From Erythrobacter sp. (lineage in GTDB: Bacteria; Pseudomonadota; Alphaproteobacteria; Sphingomonadales; Sphingomonadaceae), in contig JAACTC010000006.1 in NCBI GenBank assembly GCA_009993635.1, forward strand, positions 434,001 to 498,000: a stretch of 64,000 bases of DNA, given 5' to 3'. Position 1 is the first letter of the stretch. Each line of letters starts with the position of its first letter. The position numbers and the translations under genes are program-made. This document shows positions 1-9,429 of this stretch, piece after piece. The notes below the pieces were generated by a model. The model did no database searches, had not been told where the DNA came from, and worked only from the letters and a program-made list of their open reading frames with translations.

Positions 1-924
1 CGCCGGGCGGAAGAGCACAAGTTCACCCCCACCATCGGGCGCAGCCACGGCATTCATGCCGAGCCCGTGACCTTCGGCCTCAAGCTGGCCCAGGCCTATG
101 CCGAATTCGACCGCTGCCGCGCGCGGCTGTGGGATGCGCGCACCGAAATCGCGACCTGCGCGATTTCTGGTGCAGTCGGTACCTTCGCCAACATCTCGCC
201 CGACGTCGAAGCCTATGTGGCGGACAAGCTGGGCCTCGTGCCAGAGCCGGTCAGCACACAGGTGATCCCGCGCGATCGCCACGCGATGTATTTCGCGACG
301 CTGGCGGTAGTCGCAGGCAGCATCGAACGGCTGGCGGTGGAAATCCGCCATCTCCAGCGCACCGAGGTGCTGGAGGCGGAAGAGTTCTTCTCCAAGGGGC
401 AGAAGGGCTCCTCGGCCATGCCGCACAAGCGCAATCCAGTGCTGACCGAGAACCTGACCGGCCAAGCGCGCATGATCCGCGCTTACGCCCTGCCCGCGCT
501 GGAGAACGTGGCGCTATGGCACGAGCGCGATATCAGCCATTCCAGCGTCGAACGCTTCATCGGGCCGGACGCCACCATCACGCTCGACTTCGCGCTGGCC
601 CGTTTGACGGGGGTCGTCGACAAGCTGCTGGTGTATCCCGAGCGGATGGAGGCGAACATGAACCGGATGGGCGGGCTGATCCATTCGCAGCGCGTGCTGC
701 TCGCCCTCACCCAGAACGGCGTCAGCCGGGAAGACGCCTACGCCATCGTGCAGCGCAACGCGATGCGGGTGTGGGAATCGGACGGGCGGCTGCAACTGCT
801 CGACCTGCTGAAGCAGGATGAGGATGTGAGCGCAGCATTGTCCGAAAATGAGCTCAGTGCCCTGTTCGACCTCGACTACCATCTGAAACACATCGATACG
901 ATCTTCGCGCGGGTATTCGGCTAG
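1..924 (+). CDS. purB: Adenylosuccinate lyase (C-terminal part, start lies upstream of window)
   Basis: Open from the first base and truncated at its 5' end by the window. It contains the fumarase/aspartase superfamily signature SSAMPHKRNP (around base 415) and the upstream GRSHGIHAEP stretch that carries a catalytic histidine in this family. PurB removes fumarate from SAICAR and from adenylosuccinate, so it acts twice in purine synthesis in the cytoplasm. The remaining 307 residues include the helical core and the C-terminal domain and end naturally at a TAG. The neighbouring downstream genes are a LapA-domain protein and pyrF. Confidence 0.95.
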   Translation, partial: RRAEEHKFTPTIGRSHGIHAEPVTFGLKLAQAYAEFDRCRARLWDARTEIATCAISGAVGTFANISPDVEAYVADKLGLVPEPVSTQVIPRDRHAMYFATLAVVAGSIERLAVEIRHLQRTEVLEAEEFFSKGQKGSSAMPHKRNPVLTENLTGQARMIRAYALPALENVALWHERDISHSSVERFIGPDATITLDFALARLTGVVDKLLVYPERMEANMNRMGGLIHSQRVLLALTQNGVSREDAYAIVQRNAMRVWESDGRLQLLDLLKQDEDVSAALSENELSALFDLDYHLKHIDTIFARVFG

Positions 925-992
925 ACGCCTGTTCCCGCCCGCCCTAGTCTCCGGGTGGAAAAAGCATCATGCGCGATCATGGGGGATTTGCG

Positions 993-1586
993 ATGCAGAT
1001 AGTGCGAACGATTTTCTGGCTGCTGATCCTTGTCGGCGTGCTGGTGTTCTCGATCTTCAACTGGAACCCGGTCGAAGTGACGATCTGGGATAACCTGGTG
1101 GTCGAAACGAAGGTGCCCGCGCTGGTCATCATATCGTTCCTGCTCGGCTTCCTGCCGATCTGGCTCTATGCGCGCGGCGTCACGTGGAGCCTCAACCGCA
1201 AGATCCGCAGCCTCGAAATCGCGGCCAAGGCCAGCTCGGTCTCCGCCGCCGCGCGCGAAGCGGAGCGTGAGGAAGAGGCGCGGCAGGACGCTGCGGAGCC
1301 GGTGACCGAAGAGCCTGCCGTCGTGCCCGTGGAAGCCGACACAAGCGCCGAAGCGGTGGCCGATCCGGTGGCGCAGGACACGCGGCTGACCGCCGACGAT
1401 GCGCCGGCCGATGCTCCCGCCGAGCCGGAGACCGCCCCCAATCCCGCACAGGACGAGCAGCCTGCGGTCGAAACCGCGTCGCAGGATTCCGCCGCGGACG
1501 AGACGGCCTCGGACGAGTCGGACGCGGAAGACACCGCTTCGCACGACGACGACGAACCGGCGCAAGGCAAACCGGCGGCAACGTGA
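993..1586 (+). CDS. LapA-domain (DUF1049) inner-membrane protein with acidic tail
   Basis: About 197 residues. Two hydrophobic segments lie near the N-terminus (roughly residues 4-25 and 40-62), separated by the short FNWNPVEVTIWDN hairpin typical of LapA/YciS-type proteins. A basic segment, a probable coiled coil (AREAEREEEARQ) and a long Ala/Glu/Asp/Pro-rich tail follow. I chose the ATG at 993 because a GGGGG ribosome site sits just upstream; an ATG eight codons earlier is possible. Its end overlaps the GTG of pyrF by four bases (GTGA), so the two are probably translationally coupled. LapA proteins in other bacteria act in envelope/LPS assembly; the function here is inferred from the family only. 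Confidence 0.8.
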   Translation: MQIVRTIFWLLILVGVLVFSIFNWNPVEVTIWDNLVVETKVPALVIISFLLGFLPIWLYARGVTWSLNRKIRSLEIAAKASSVSAAAREAEREEEARQDAAEPVTEEPAVVPVEADTSAEAVADPVAQDTRLTADDAPADAPAEPETAPNPAQDEQPAVETASQDSAADETASDESDAEDTASHDDDEPAQGKPAAT

Positions 1587-2257
1587 CCAACCCCGTCTAT
1601 CTCGCCCTCGATCTGCCGCGCCTGGACGCGGCGCGCGCGCTGGCCGAGAAGGTCAAGGGGCATGTCGGCGGGATCAAGCTGGGCCTCGAATTCTTCTGCG
1701 CGCACGGCCACCACGGCGTGCACGAGATCGCGACCGTCGGCCTGCCGATCTTCCTCGACCTGAAATTCCACGACATCCCGAACACGGTCGCAGGCGCGAT
1801 GCAGGCGATCCACGTGCTCGAACCCGCCATCGTCACCGTCCACGCCAGTGGCGGGCGCGCGATGATGGAAGACGCCAAGGCCGCGGCGGGCGAACATACG
1901 AAGGTGGTCGCGGTGACCATGCTCACCAGCCTCGACGAGCGTGACCTTGCCCGCACCGGCGTATCGGGCAGCGCGCATGATCAGGTACTGCGGCTCGCCG
2001 ATCTGGCGCAGGATGCCGGGCTCGACGGGATCGTATGCTCGGGCCACGAGGTGGGCGAGGTGCACAAACGCTGGAAGCAAGGCTTCTTCGTCGTCCCCGG
2101 CCTGCGCCCCGCAGGCAGCGCGGTCGGCGACCAGAAGCGCGTCGTCACGCCCCGCCAGGCACGCGACGATGGCGCAAGCGTGCTGGTGATCGGGCGGCCG
2201 ATCTCGAAGGCGGACGATCCGCTCGCCGCTGCCAAGGCGATCGAAGAAACTCTCTGA
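1583..2257 (+). CDS. pyrF: Orotidine 5'-phosphate decarboxylase
   Basis: 224 residues, normal for the family. The catalytic D-x-K-x-x-D motif is DLKFHD at residues 59-64 (Asp59, Lys61, Asp64). The phosphate-binding end of the barrel is visible near the C-terminus (VIGRPISKADDP). The enzyme converts OMP to UMP in the last step of pyrimidine synthesis. It starts at a GTG inside the end of the LapA-domain gene. The next coding gene on this strand is trpF, about 300 bases downstream. Confidence 0.96.
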   Translation: MTNPVYLALDLPRLDAARALAEKVKGHVGGIKLGLEFFCAHGHHGVHEIATVGLPIFLDLKFHDIPNTVAGAMQAIHVLEPAIVTVHASGGRAMMEDAKAAAGEHTKVVAVTMLTSLDERDLARTGVSGSAHDQVLRLADLAQDAGLDGIVCSGHEVGEVHKRWKQGFFVVPGLRPAGSAVGDQKRVVTPRQARDDGASVLVIGRPISKADDPLAAAKAIEETL

Positions 2258-2269
2258 GCGCCCTCGCCG

Positions 2270-2446
2270 CTAAAGCGAGCCGATTGCCCCGCCGACATAT
2301 ACGCCAGCCGCAAACAGCATCACCCCCGCGAACAGCGCCAGCAAGACGACCTCCCCGCTGGTGCGGCGGGCAAGGAAGCGGGCCACGGGGTCTGCGTCCT
2401 CCGGCGGTGGAGGGGGCTCCGGGCGGTCTTCGGGCTTTTCGCTCAT
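2270..2446 (-). CDS. Small single-pass membrane protein, unknown function
   Basis: 58 residues from an ATG at 2446. The N-terminal half is charged and proline-rich (EDRPEPPPPPED), followed by VARFLARRTSGE and one hydrophobic segment of about 22 residues (VVLLALFAGVMLFAAGVYVGG). It sits between pyrF and trpF on the opposite strand. No strong ribosome site is visible, so the start is uncertain. I do not recognise a family with a known function. Confidence 0.55.
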   Translation of the reverse strand: MSEKPEDRPEPPPPPEDADPVARFLARRTSGEVVLLALFAGVMLFAAGVYVGGAIGSL

Positions 2447-2552
2447 GCCGTGCAGGCTAACATTTGGCGGAGCTATCGGTAACCCCGTACCCCATCCCAG
2501 TCCCGGACCATCCTTTGGCAAGAAACCACAAACGCTGTAGGAGCGCGCGGCT

Positions 2553-3203
2553 ATGACCACCCAGATCAAGATTTGCGGCCTTTCGACGCCCGAAACGCTC
2601 GACGCGGCCGTCGATGCGGGCGCAACCCATGTCGGCCTCGTGCATTACGAACCGAGCCCGCGCCATGTCTCGCTGAAAGACGCGGCGAAGCTGCGCGCGC
2701 GTGTTCCCGAGGGCACGATGGTGGTGCTGCTGACGGTGAAGATGCAGCCGGCAGAGCTGGAAACCGCTTTTCGTGCGGTGATGCCCGATGTGATCCAGTT
2801 TCACGGCAGCGAGACCGTGGAATGGATGGCTATGGTCCGCCAGATCCTGAAGGTGGAGACCTGGCGCGCGACGGGCCTGCGCGAAAAGGCCTCGCTCGAC
2901 CGGGCGCAGAGATTCATCGGCCAGGTCGATCGGGTGCTGTTCGATGCCCCTGCCAAGGCGCTGCCCGGCGGCAATGGCGTGACCTTCCAGTGGGATATCC
3001 TCGACGGGTACGAACACCCGATGCCGTGGGCGCTGGCGGGCGGCCTGACGCCCGACAACGTGGCCGAGGCGATCCGCCGCACCGGCGCGCCGCTGGTCGA
3101 TGCCTCAAGCGGGCTGGAAACCGCCCCCGGCGTGAAGGACGCAGGCCTGATCCGCGCCTTCTGCGACGCGGTGCGCAACGCCAGCCCGGAAGGTCAGGGC
3201 TAG
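2553..3203 (+). CDS. trpF: Phosphoribosylanthranilate isomerase
   Basis: 216 residues, normal length. The N-terminal KICGL motif supplies the catalytic cysteine (Cys8), and the late VDASSGLE segment is the characteristic C-terminal phosphate-binding strand. It catalyses the Amadori rearrangement in tryptophan synthesis. A TAGGAG ribosome site lies 9 bases upstream of the ATG. trpB and trpA follow on the same strand, as in many alphaproteobacteria, but here unrelated genes separate the three. Confidence 0.95.
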   Translation: MTTQIKICGLSTPETLDAAVDAGATHVGLVHYEPSPRHVSLKDAAKLRARVPEGTMVVLLTVKMQPAELETAFRAVMPDVIQFHGSETVEWMAMVRQILKVETWRATGLREKASLDRAQRFIGQVDRVLFDAPAKALPGGNGVTFQWDILDGYEHPMPWALAGGLTPDNVAEAIRRTGAPLVDASSGLETAPGVKDAGLIRAFCDAVRNASPEGQG

Positions 3204-3208
3204 GCCGC

Positions 3209-3673
3209 TCAGAAGAACGTGCCGATGCCGATGGTCACGGCATTGGCCTCGTGATGATCCACGAAAAGGTGCCGGTATTCGGCGGCGAGATAGGTGCCGC
3301 CATGGCCGAGGTGGTATTCGTAGCCGAAGCCCAGATGCGGCCCGTCGCCGTGGTGGGTGAAGGTGTATCCGCTGGCGAGGAACAGGCTGCCCTTCTCGCT
3401 TACCGCCGTGCCGAGGCGGCCGGTTAGCGCCAGCTCCACATAGGCGCCGTCCGTCAGGATCTTCTCGCCCGCAATCTCGCCGCCCAGGAACGTCCTGTCG
3501 CCAAGGTCGAAATCATAGCCCGCCGCGATGCCGAGGACGGGATCGGTGTGACCATCCGCCCATACCGCCCCGCCGCGCAGTTCCGCGCGCGGGCCGCCGG
3601 TCGCTTCCTCGGCCAGCGCAGGAGCCCCCGGAAGAGCGATCAGGAGTGCGGAAACCAGAACCCGTTTGTGCAT
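3209..3673 (-). CDS. Probable small outer-membrane beta-barrel protein
   Basis: 154 residues with a clear Sec signal peptide ([21 protein letters not shown], cleavage probably after Ala21). The mature part is built of alternating amphipathic strands (for example [37 protein letters not shown]) and ends in TFF, the C-terminal phenylalanine recognised by the Bam machinery. About eight strands seem possible. It lies inside the trpF-trpB interval on the opposite strand and faces trpF tail to tail. No substrate can be read from the sequence. Confidence 0.7.
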   Translation of the reverse strand: MHKRVLVSALLIALPGAPALAEEATGGPRAELRGGAVWADGHTDPVLGIAAGYDFDLGDRTFLGGEIAGEKILTDGAYVELALTGRLGTAVSEKGSLFLASGYTFTHHGDGPHLGFGYEYHLGHGGTYLAAEYRHLFVDHHEANAVTIGIGTFF

Positions 3674-3878
3674 TGCTTCATCCTACCAAGAGGGCTCCTC
3701 GCGATCGGCGCAGTGCCGGCCCGAACCCGTTGTCCATGACCGGCATCATAGAGGGGAACCGTGGGGCGCATTGCGAAGCGGGCAGGTTTTTCTGGCTTTC
3801 GGCGCCCATGCCGCATTGCTGGCTGCGCGGTGCCGATCCCCCCTCGACTTAGCCGGGGCGGCGCGGCATGGCGGGGGC

Positions 3879-5090
<1,212 letters not shown>

Positions 5091-5094
5091 AACC

Positions 5095-5624
5095 GTGAAG
5101 GAAGAAAGCCAATCCAAAGCGACGATGGCCATTCTCAGCTTTGCCATGTTGGCCTTCGCGGAGTTCCTGTTTATTTTCCCCACGATCTCTTCTATTGGGA
5201 CCCCTATATACTTAGCGCAGAGGAGGGCTTCAGGTACTATTACTGGAACTCCCTTGGCAACGTTTCTGCCATCGCCCTCTTCGCCGTTCCAATCGCGTTA
5301 TGGCATTTGGCTGATTTCTTGACGTCTGCCGAGCCGAGATCGAGATTACTTCGCTTCACCGGCTCCTATCCCCCAGTCTTGTATACGTTGTTGATTGGAG
5401 TAATCGGCTACAGCATTATCGCTTCCGGCCTCACCCAGAGAATGCAATGCTGGGAAGCGAGCGAAATCAACTCCCGGCCGAACAACGAATTCTACATCCT
5501 TTGTGACCCAACACTCGGGTTCGGCATCGAGTTTCTGGTTCTACCGTTCGTGTTGGCCTTGCTGGCCTTGGCTGCCTGGAAACTTGTTCTCGCAATTACA
5601 TCGCGGCTAAAGAGGGTCAATTGA
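5095..5624 (+). pseudogene. Frameshifted multi-pass membrane protein gene, unknown family
   Basis: Starting at the GTG at 5095, reading is open as VKEESQSKATMAILSF and then a hydrophobic segment to about 5190. There the coding sense moves to the -1 frame, which runs on without a stop from about 5190 to 5624 (WDPYILSAEEGF, then ALFAVPIALWHLADFL and two further hydrophobic segments, ending in RLKRVN). The second frame has no ATG, GTG or TTG until GTG-like codons well inside the protein. A single-base deletion near the CTCTTCT run, a sequencing error or programmed slippage would explain this. Joined, it would encode about 175 residues with four membrane segments. Base composition is AT-richer than in trpB. 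I do not recognise the family. Confidence 0.6.
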
Positions 5625-5717
5625 CCCGCAGTTTCCATCCCCTTTGTACCCACTCCTGAAACGGTCATGGGAGAGGGGCCTTGCGCGACGCCGAACTGAC
5701 CCGCCGCCCTCTCCGCT

Positions 5718-5814
5718 CGTCATTGCGAGCGTAGCGAAGCAATCCAGGGTGGACCCGGCTAATTCTGGATTGCCGCGCCGCCCCGGAAAAGATCCGGTTC
5801 GGCTCGCAATGACG
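5718..5814. repeat. Nested intergenic palindrome (REP-like)
   Basis: Outer arms CGTCATTGCGAGC (5718-5730) and GCTCGCAATGACG (5802-5814) are perfect inverted copies. Inside them CAATCCAG (5740-5747) pairs with CTGGATTG (5765-5772). The cATTGCGAGC...AGCAATCCAG arrangement is a familiar dispersed intergenic element of sphingomonads and other alphaproteobacteria. It fills much of the gap between the frameshifted gene and the next small gene. Confidence 0.8.
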
Positions 5815-5829
5815 AATGAATTGACGTCG

Positions 5830-5848
5830 CCCCGGACTTGATCCGGGG
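5830..5848. repeat. Short palindrome CCCCGGA-N5-TCCGGGG
   Basis: Arms CCCCGGA and TCCGGGG flank a CTTGA loop. The element 'CGGACTTGATCCGGGGTCCCGC' is a common dispersed intergenic motif in alphaproteobacteria, here 15 bases after the larger palindrome. It has no T-tract, so it is more likely a repeat than a terminator. Confidence 0.7.
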
Positions 5849-5907
5849 TCCCGCCTTCTCCAGCGTGGTGCGGGGCGATCATCGCACCCGATAACCGGAG
5901 AACCAAC

Positions 5908-6093
5908 GTGACCTTTTCGCCCGTCCGCGCACTCGTGTTCTTTATGATCGGCCTGCCGATCGGGTTCATCCTGGCCGCGCTGGGCTTCGTGGCGACCGGG
6001 CAGGAGATCGCGGCGCCGGCGCTGGTCCCATGGGCGGCAGGCATTGCGGCAATCGTGGGCGTCGGTGCGGGTGTGTGGAAGCCTGCGGAGTGA
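5908..6093 (+). CDS. Small two-pass membrane protein, unknown function
   Basis: 61 residues from a GTG, with a GGAGA ribosome site 8 bases upstream. Two hydrophobic segments (VRALVFFMIGLPIGFILAALGFVA and VPWAAGIAAIVGVGAGV) are joined by TGQEIAAPAL. It lies between two clusters of intergenic palindromes. I recognise no functional family. Confidence 0.6.
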   Translation: MTFSPVRALVFFMIGLPIGFILAALGFVATGQEIAAPALVPWAAGIAAIVGVGAGVWKPAE

Positions 6094-6106
6094 TGTGCTC
6101 ACTAAA

Positions 6107-6178
6107 GCCCTCTCCCCTGAAGGTGAGGGGGCTCTGAAGCAGTCGGGCTATTAGCCCTCTCCCCGCTCGGGGAGAGGG
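6107..6178. repeat. Two G/C-rich hairpins of the CCCTCTCCCC family
   Basis: The second hairpin is perfect: CCCTCTCCCC (6155-6164), GCTC loop, GGGGAGAGGG (6169-6178). The first (6107-6132) has the same CCCTCTCCCC arm with an imperfect partner. The phrase GGGAGAGGGGG follows. Related C/T-rich palindromes occur at 8005-8094, so this is a dispersed family. No U-tract is present. Confidence 0.7.
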
Positions 6179-6226
6179 TTGGGAGAGGGGGTGTCCTACA
6201 CCCGGCTTCGCTGCGATAATCGCCGC

Positions 6227-6349
6227 ATGAGCCCACGCGCACCCTTCCCCACCCAAGCGTTCTTTGCCATGCGCATGGGCCAACCGCTTTTTGAGCCTAA
6301 GACACTGTGTCAGGTGTGTCAGCGTTCAGCCCCGGAAGACCCAAGATGA
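6227..6349 (+). CDS. Possible 40-residue upstream ORF coupled to trpA
   Basis: ATG at 6227 opens a 40-codon frame (MSPRAPFPTQAFFAMRMG...) whose TGA lies inside the ATGA of the trpA start. It contains CQVC and no tryptophan, so it is not a Trp attenuator peptide. No strong ribosome site is visible. The overlap geometry is the only real support, and the frame could be chance. Confidence 0.25.
   Translation: MSPRAPFPTQAFFAMRMGQPLFEPKTLCQVCQRSAPEDPR
6301..6322 (+). repeat. 22-bp exact repeat, copy 1 (copy 2 at 52865-52886, inverted)
   Basis: The 22 bases starting GACACTGTGTCAGG match the minus strand of 52865-52886 without a mismatch, and flanking bases differ. This copy sits 24 bases before the trpA start; the other encodes the C-terminal residues DTVSGVS of the gene at 52851. 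Confidence 0.85.
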
Positions 6350-7152
6350 ATACTGCCCCCCCGAATCGCCTCGCATCGGCTTTTTCCAAGCCCCACCCCG
6401 CGCTGGTGTGCTTCGTCACCGCAGGCGATGGCGATACTGCCGCCAATCTCGATGCGCTGGTGGAAGGCGGGGCGGATGTGATCGAGCTGGGGATGCCGTT
6501 TACCGATCCGATGGCGGACGGCCCGGCGATCCAGGCGGCGAATATTCGCGCGTTGAAGGCGGGCACGACCACCGCCGATGTGCTCGAACACGCGCGCGCC
6601 TTCCGCGCGCGTCACCCCGATGTGCCGCTGGTGCTGATGGGCTATGCCAACCCGATGGTCCGGCGCGGGGCGGAGTGGTTCGCTGGCGAAGCCGCGACCG
6701 CAGGCGTCGACGGGGTGATCTGCGTCGACATTCCGCCCGAAGAGGACGCCGCGCTGGGCCCGGCATTGCGCAATAGCGGCATCGCCCCGATCCGGCTCGC
6801 CACGCCGACCACCGACGATTTCCGCCTGCCGACCGTGATCGAGGGGTCCGAAGGCTTCCTCTACTACGTCTCGGTCGCGGGGATCACCGGCAAGCAGAGC
6901 GCCGCGCAGGACAGCATCGATGCGGCGGTGAAGCGCCTCAAGGCCGCGACCGACCTGCCCGTGGCGGTCGGCTTCGGCGTGCGCACGCCCGAACAGGCGG
7001 GCCTGATCGCGCGCGTGGCCGATGGCGTGGTGGTCGGCTCGGCATTGGTCGAACTGGTCGGCGAGCATGGCGAAAATGCGCCCGAAGCGTTGCGCGATCT
7101 CACCGCAAGCCTTGCCAAGGCGGTCCATTCTGCGGAAAGGACTGCGGCATGA
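6346..7152 (+). CDS. trpA: Tryptophan synthase alpha chain
   Basis: 268 residues from the ATG at 6346, with GGAAG 8 bases upstream. Catalytic Glu47 and Asp58 lie in [16 protein letters not shown], at the family's usual spacing. It cleaves indole-3-glycerol phosphate to indole for TrpB. The last four bases (ATGA) overlap accD. An upstream GTG in the same frame at 6307 is less likely because it adds a segment without family counterpart that begins inside a repeat. Confidence 0.96.
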   Translation: MNTAPPNRLASAFSKPHPALVCFVTAGDGDTAANLDALVEGGADVIELGMPFTDPMADGPAIQAANIRALKAGTTTADVLEHARAFRARHPDVPLVLMGYANPMVRRGAEWFAGEAATAGVDGVICVDIPPEEDAALGPALRNSGIAPIRLATPTTDDFRLPTVIEGSEGFLYYVSVAGITGKQSAAQDSIDAAVKRLKAATDLPVAVGFGVRTPEQAGLIARVADGVVVGSALVELVGEHGENAPEALRDLTASLAKAVHSAERTAA

Positions 7153-7997
7153 GCTGGTTCAATCGCGTCCGCAATTCGCTGCCCTTCGTCGCCAAGCGCA
7201 CCACAGACGAAACCCTGTGGATCAAGTGCAAGGGCTGTGGCGAGATGATCTTCGCCAGCGATTACGCGGACAATCTCTACGTCTGCCCCCGCTGCGACCA
7301 TCATGGGCGGATCGGTGCGGACATCCGCATCGCGATGCTGATGGATGAAGGCTTCGATCTGCTGCCGCAGCCCGAGGTCAAGGAAGACCCGCTCAAGTTC
7401 CGCGATTCCAAACGCTATACCGATCGGCTGAAGCAGGCGCGCGCTAACAACCCGCACCGCGATGCCTTCACGGTCGCCAGCGGGGAAATCGACGGGCAGC
7501 CTGCTGTGGTCGGGGTGCAGGATTTCCACTTCATGGGCGGCTCGATGGGCATGGCGGTGGGCCAGGCCTTCTGCAACGGCGCGGCCGAAGCATTGAAGCG
7601 GCGCTGCGGTTATGTGGTGGTGACCGCGGCGGGCGGCGCGCGGATGCAGGAGGGCATTCTCAGCCTGATGCAGATGCCCAAGGCGACCGTCATGGTGCGC
7701 AAGCTGCGGCAGGCGGGCCTGCCCTACATCGTGCTGCTGACCGATCCGACCACCGGCGGCGTCACCGCCAGCTACGCGATGCTGGGCGATGTCCAGATTG
7801 CGGAGCCGGGCGCGCTGATCGGCTTTGCCGGCCAGCGCGTAATCCAGGAAACGATCCGCGAACAGCTGCCCGAAGGCTTCCAGCGCGCCGAGTACCTGCA
7901 CGAACACGGCATGGTCGACCGCGTGGTGCGGCGCCACGACCTGAAGGCCGAACTCGCAATGATGCTGCGCTATATGGGCGGCAAGGCTGCGGCGTGA
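7149..7997 (+). CDS. accD: Acetyl-CoA carboxylase carboxyltransferase, beta subunit
   Basis: 282 residues. The N-terminal zinc ribbon has Cys27, Cys30, Cys46 and Cys49 (KCKGCG...VCPRC), and the crotonase-type carboxyltransferase fold follows with the GGARMQEG oxyanion region. Together with AccA it moves the carboxyl group from biotin to acetyl-CoA, the first step of fatty-acid synthesis. It overlaps trpA by four bases, and trpA-accD-folC is a conserved neighbourhood. Confidence 0.97.
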   Translation: MSWFNRVRNSLPFVAKRTTDETLWIKCKGCGEMIFASDYADNLYVCPRCDHHGRIGADIRIAMLMDEGFDLLPQPEVKEDPLKFRDSKRYTDRLKQARANNPHRDAFTVASGEIDGQPAVVGVQDFHFMGGSMGMAVGQAFCNGAAEALKRRCGYVVVTAAGGARMQEGILSLMQMPKATVMVRKLRQAGLPYIVLLTDPTTGGVTASYAMLGDVQIAEPGALIGFAGQRVIQETIREQLPEGFQRAEYLHEHGMVDRVVRRHDLKAELAMMLRYMGGKAAA

Positions 7998-8004
7998 TCG
8001 ACAT

Positions 8005-8094
8005 CCTTCCCTCCCCTTGAAGGGAGAGGATCGAGGGGTGGGGAAGAGGGCGCGTAGCTCCTCCCCCAACCCCCTCCCCTGAAGAGGAAGGGGC
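8005..8094. repeat. C/T-rich palindromic intergenic repeat
   Basis: The accD-folC gap is filled by CCCCTTGAAGGG-type and GAGGGGTGGGG / CCCCAACCCCCTC-type complementary stretches, related to the elements at 6107-6178. They could fold into a branched RNA within an accD-folC transcript; no terminator U-tract is seen. Confidence 0.55.
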
Positions 8095-8101
8095 TTGAGA
8101 G

Positions 8102-9397
8102 ATGAAGGACTTCGCCCGCTCCGACGATCCCGCCGTGCAGGCCCAGCTCGACCGGCTGGCCGCGCTTTCCGTGCCCGAGGGGCGGCTGGGGCTGGAGACG
8201 ATCCGTGCCCTGTGCGCCCGCCTGGGCGATCCGCAGGACCGCCTGCCGCCCACGTTTCACGTCGCGGGGACCAACGGCAAGGGATCGACCTGCGCCTTCT
8301 TGCGCGCAATGCTGGAGGCCGATGGCAAGCGCGTGCATGTCGCCACCAGCCCGCATCTGGTGCGCTATAACGAGCGGATCCGGGTCGCTGGCAGGCTGAT
8401 CGAGGATGCGCAGCTCGCCGCGCTGCTGGCCGAAGTGCTCGACGCGGGCGAGGATCTGTACCCGAGCTTCTTCGAGGTCACCATCGCCGCGACGTTCCTG
8501 GCTTTCGCGCGCGCGCCAGCCGACGCGTGCGTGATCGAAGTCGGCCTCGGCGGGCGCTTCGATGCGACCAATGTGCTGGGCCCGGACGTCCTCGCCGCGT
8601 GCGGGATCGCGGCGCTGGGGCTGGATCACGAACGCTTCCTGCTCGCACCGGAAGACGGCGTCCCGAGCGATCCGATGGCCCGCATTGCGTTCGAGAAGGC
8701 AGGCATCGCCAAGCCGGGAGTGCCGCTGGTCACGCTGTCGTACCCCGAAGGGGTCGCGCTGGAGATAGAGCGTGCCGCAATCGCTCGCGAGGCGCTGCTG
8801 GCGATGCGGGGCCGCGCCTGGCACGCCAGTACCACCGAAACCGGGCTGCACTTTGCGGACGAACACGGCGAGCTCGCGCTCCCCCTCCCCGCGCTACCCG
8901 GTGTGCATCAGGCGGAGAACGCCGCGCTCGCCATCGCCATGCTGTGCCAGCAGGATCGTGTCGGCGTTGCTCGCGATGCGATCGCCCAGGGCCTGCGCGG
9001 CGCCACCTGGCCCGCGCGCCTCCAGCGGTTGCCCGCCTCCCCGCTCACCGGAGCGCGGACGGTGTGGGTCGATGGCGGTCACAACCCCAGCGCGGGCGAG
9101 GCGCTGGCGCGGCACTTTGCAGGCCAGCGGCTGCATCTGATCCTGGGAATGCTCGCCAACAAGGATCGCCGCTCCCTGCTCGATCCGCTCGGGCCGAGTA
9201 TCGCCAGCATCACCGCGGTGCCGGTCCCCGGACACGAGCACCATCCCGCCCCGGCTTTCGGAGACGGCGTGCGCGCGGCGGACAGCGTGGCGGACGCGCT
9301 CTCTGCCCTGCCCGAGGATGGGCTGCCGGTGCTGATCGCAGGCTCGCTCTATCTCGCGGGCGAGGTGCTGCGCCTGAGCGATGCCCTGCCCGATTGA
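8102..9397 (+). CDS. folC: Bifunctional dihydrofolate synthase / folylpolyglutamate synthase
   Basis: 431 residues. The Mur-ligase-type P-loop is HVAGTNGKGSTCAFLR (about residues 57-72), followed by the folate-ligase signature EVGLGGRFDATN. The C-terminal domain contains WVDGGHNPSA. It adds glutamate to dihydropteroate and extends the glutamate tail of folates. GGAAGGGG just upstream of the ATG serves as ribosome site. It is the last gene of the + strand trp-acc-fol cluster and converges with the AmpG-type gene. Confidence 0.95.
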   Translation: MKDFARSDDPAVQAQLDRLAALSVPEGRLGLETIRALCARLGDPQDRLPPTFHVAGTNGKGSTCAFLRAMLEADGKRVHVATSPHLVRYNERIRVAGRLIEDAQLAALLAEVLDAGEDLYPSFFEVTIAATFLAFARAPADACVIEVGLGGRFDATNVLGPDVLAACGIAALGLDHERFLLAPEDGVPSDPMARIAFEKAGIAKPGVPLVTLSYPEGVALEIERAAIAREALLAMRGRAWHASTTETGLHFADEHGELALPLPALPGVHQAENAALAIAMLCQQDRVGVARDAIAQGLRGATWPARLQRLPASPLTGARTVWVDGGHNPSAGEALARHFAGQRLHLILGMLANKDRRSLLDPLGPSIASITAVPVPGHEHHPAPAFGDGVRAADSVADALSALPEDGLPVLIAGSLYLAGEVLRLSDALPD

Positions 9398-9429
9398 TCG
9401 GCCCGCCTGCGCGAACCGGCCCGAGCGGT

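Noticed and set aside
3674..3878. trp leader/attenuator before trpB
   Set aside because: No Trp-rich leader peptide and no paired alternative stems with U-tract could be seen.
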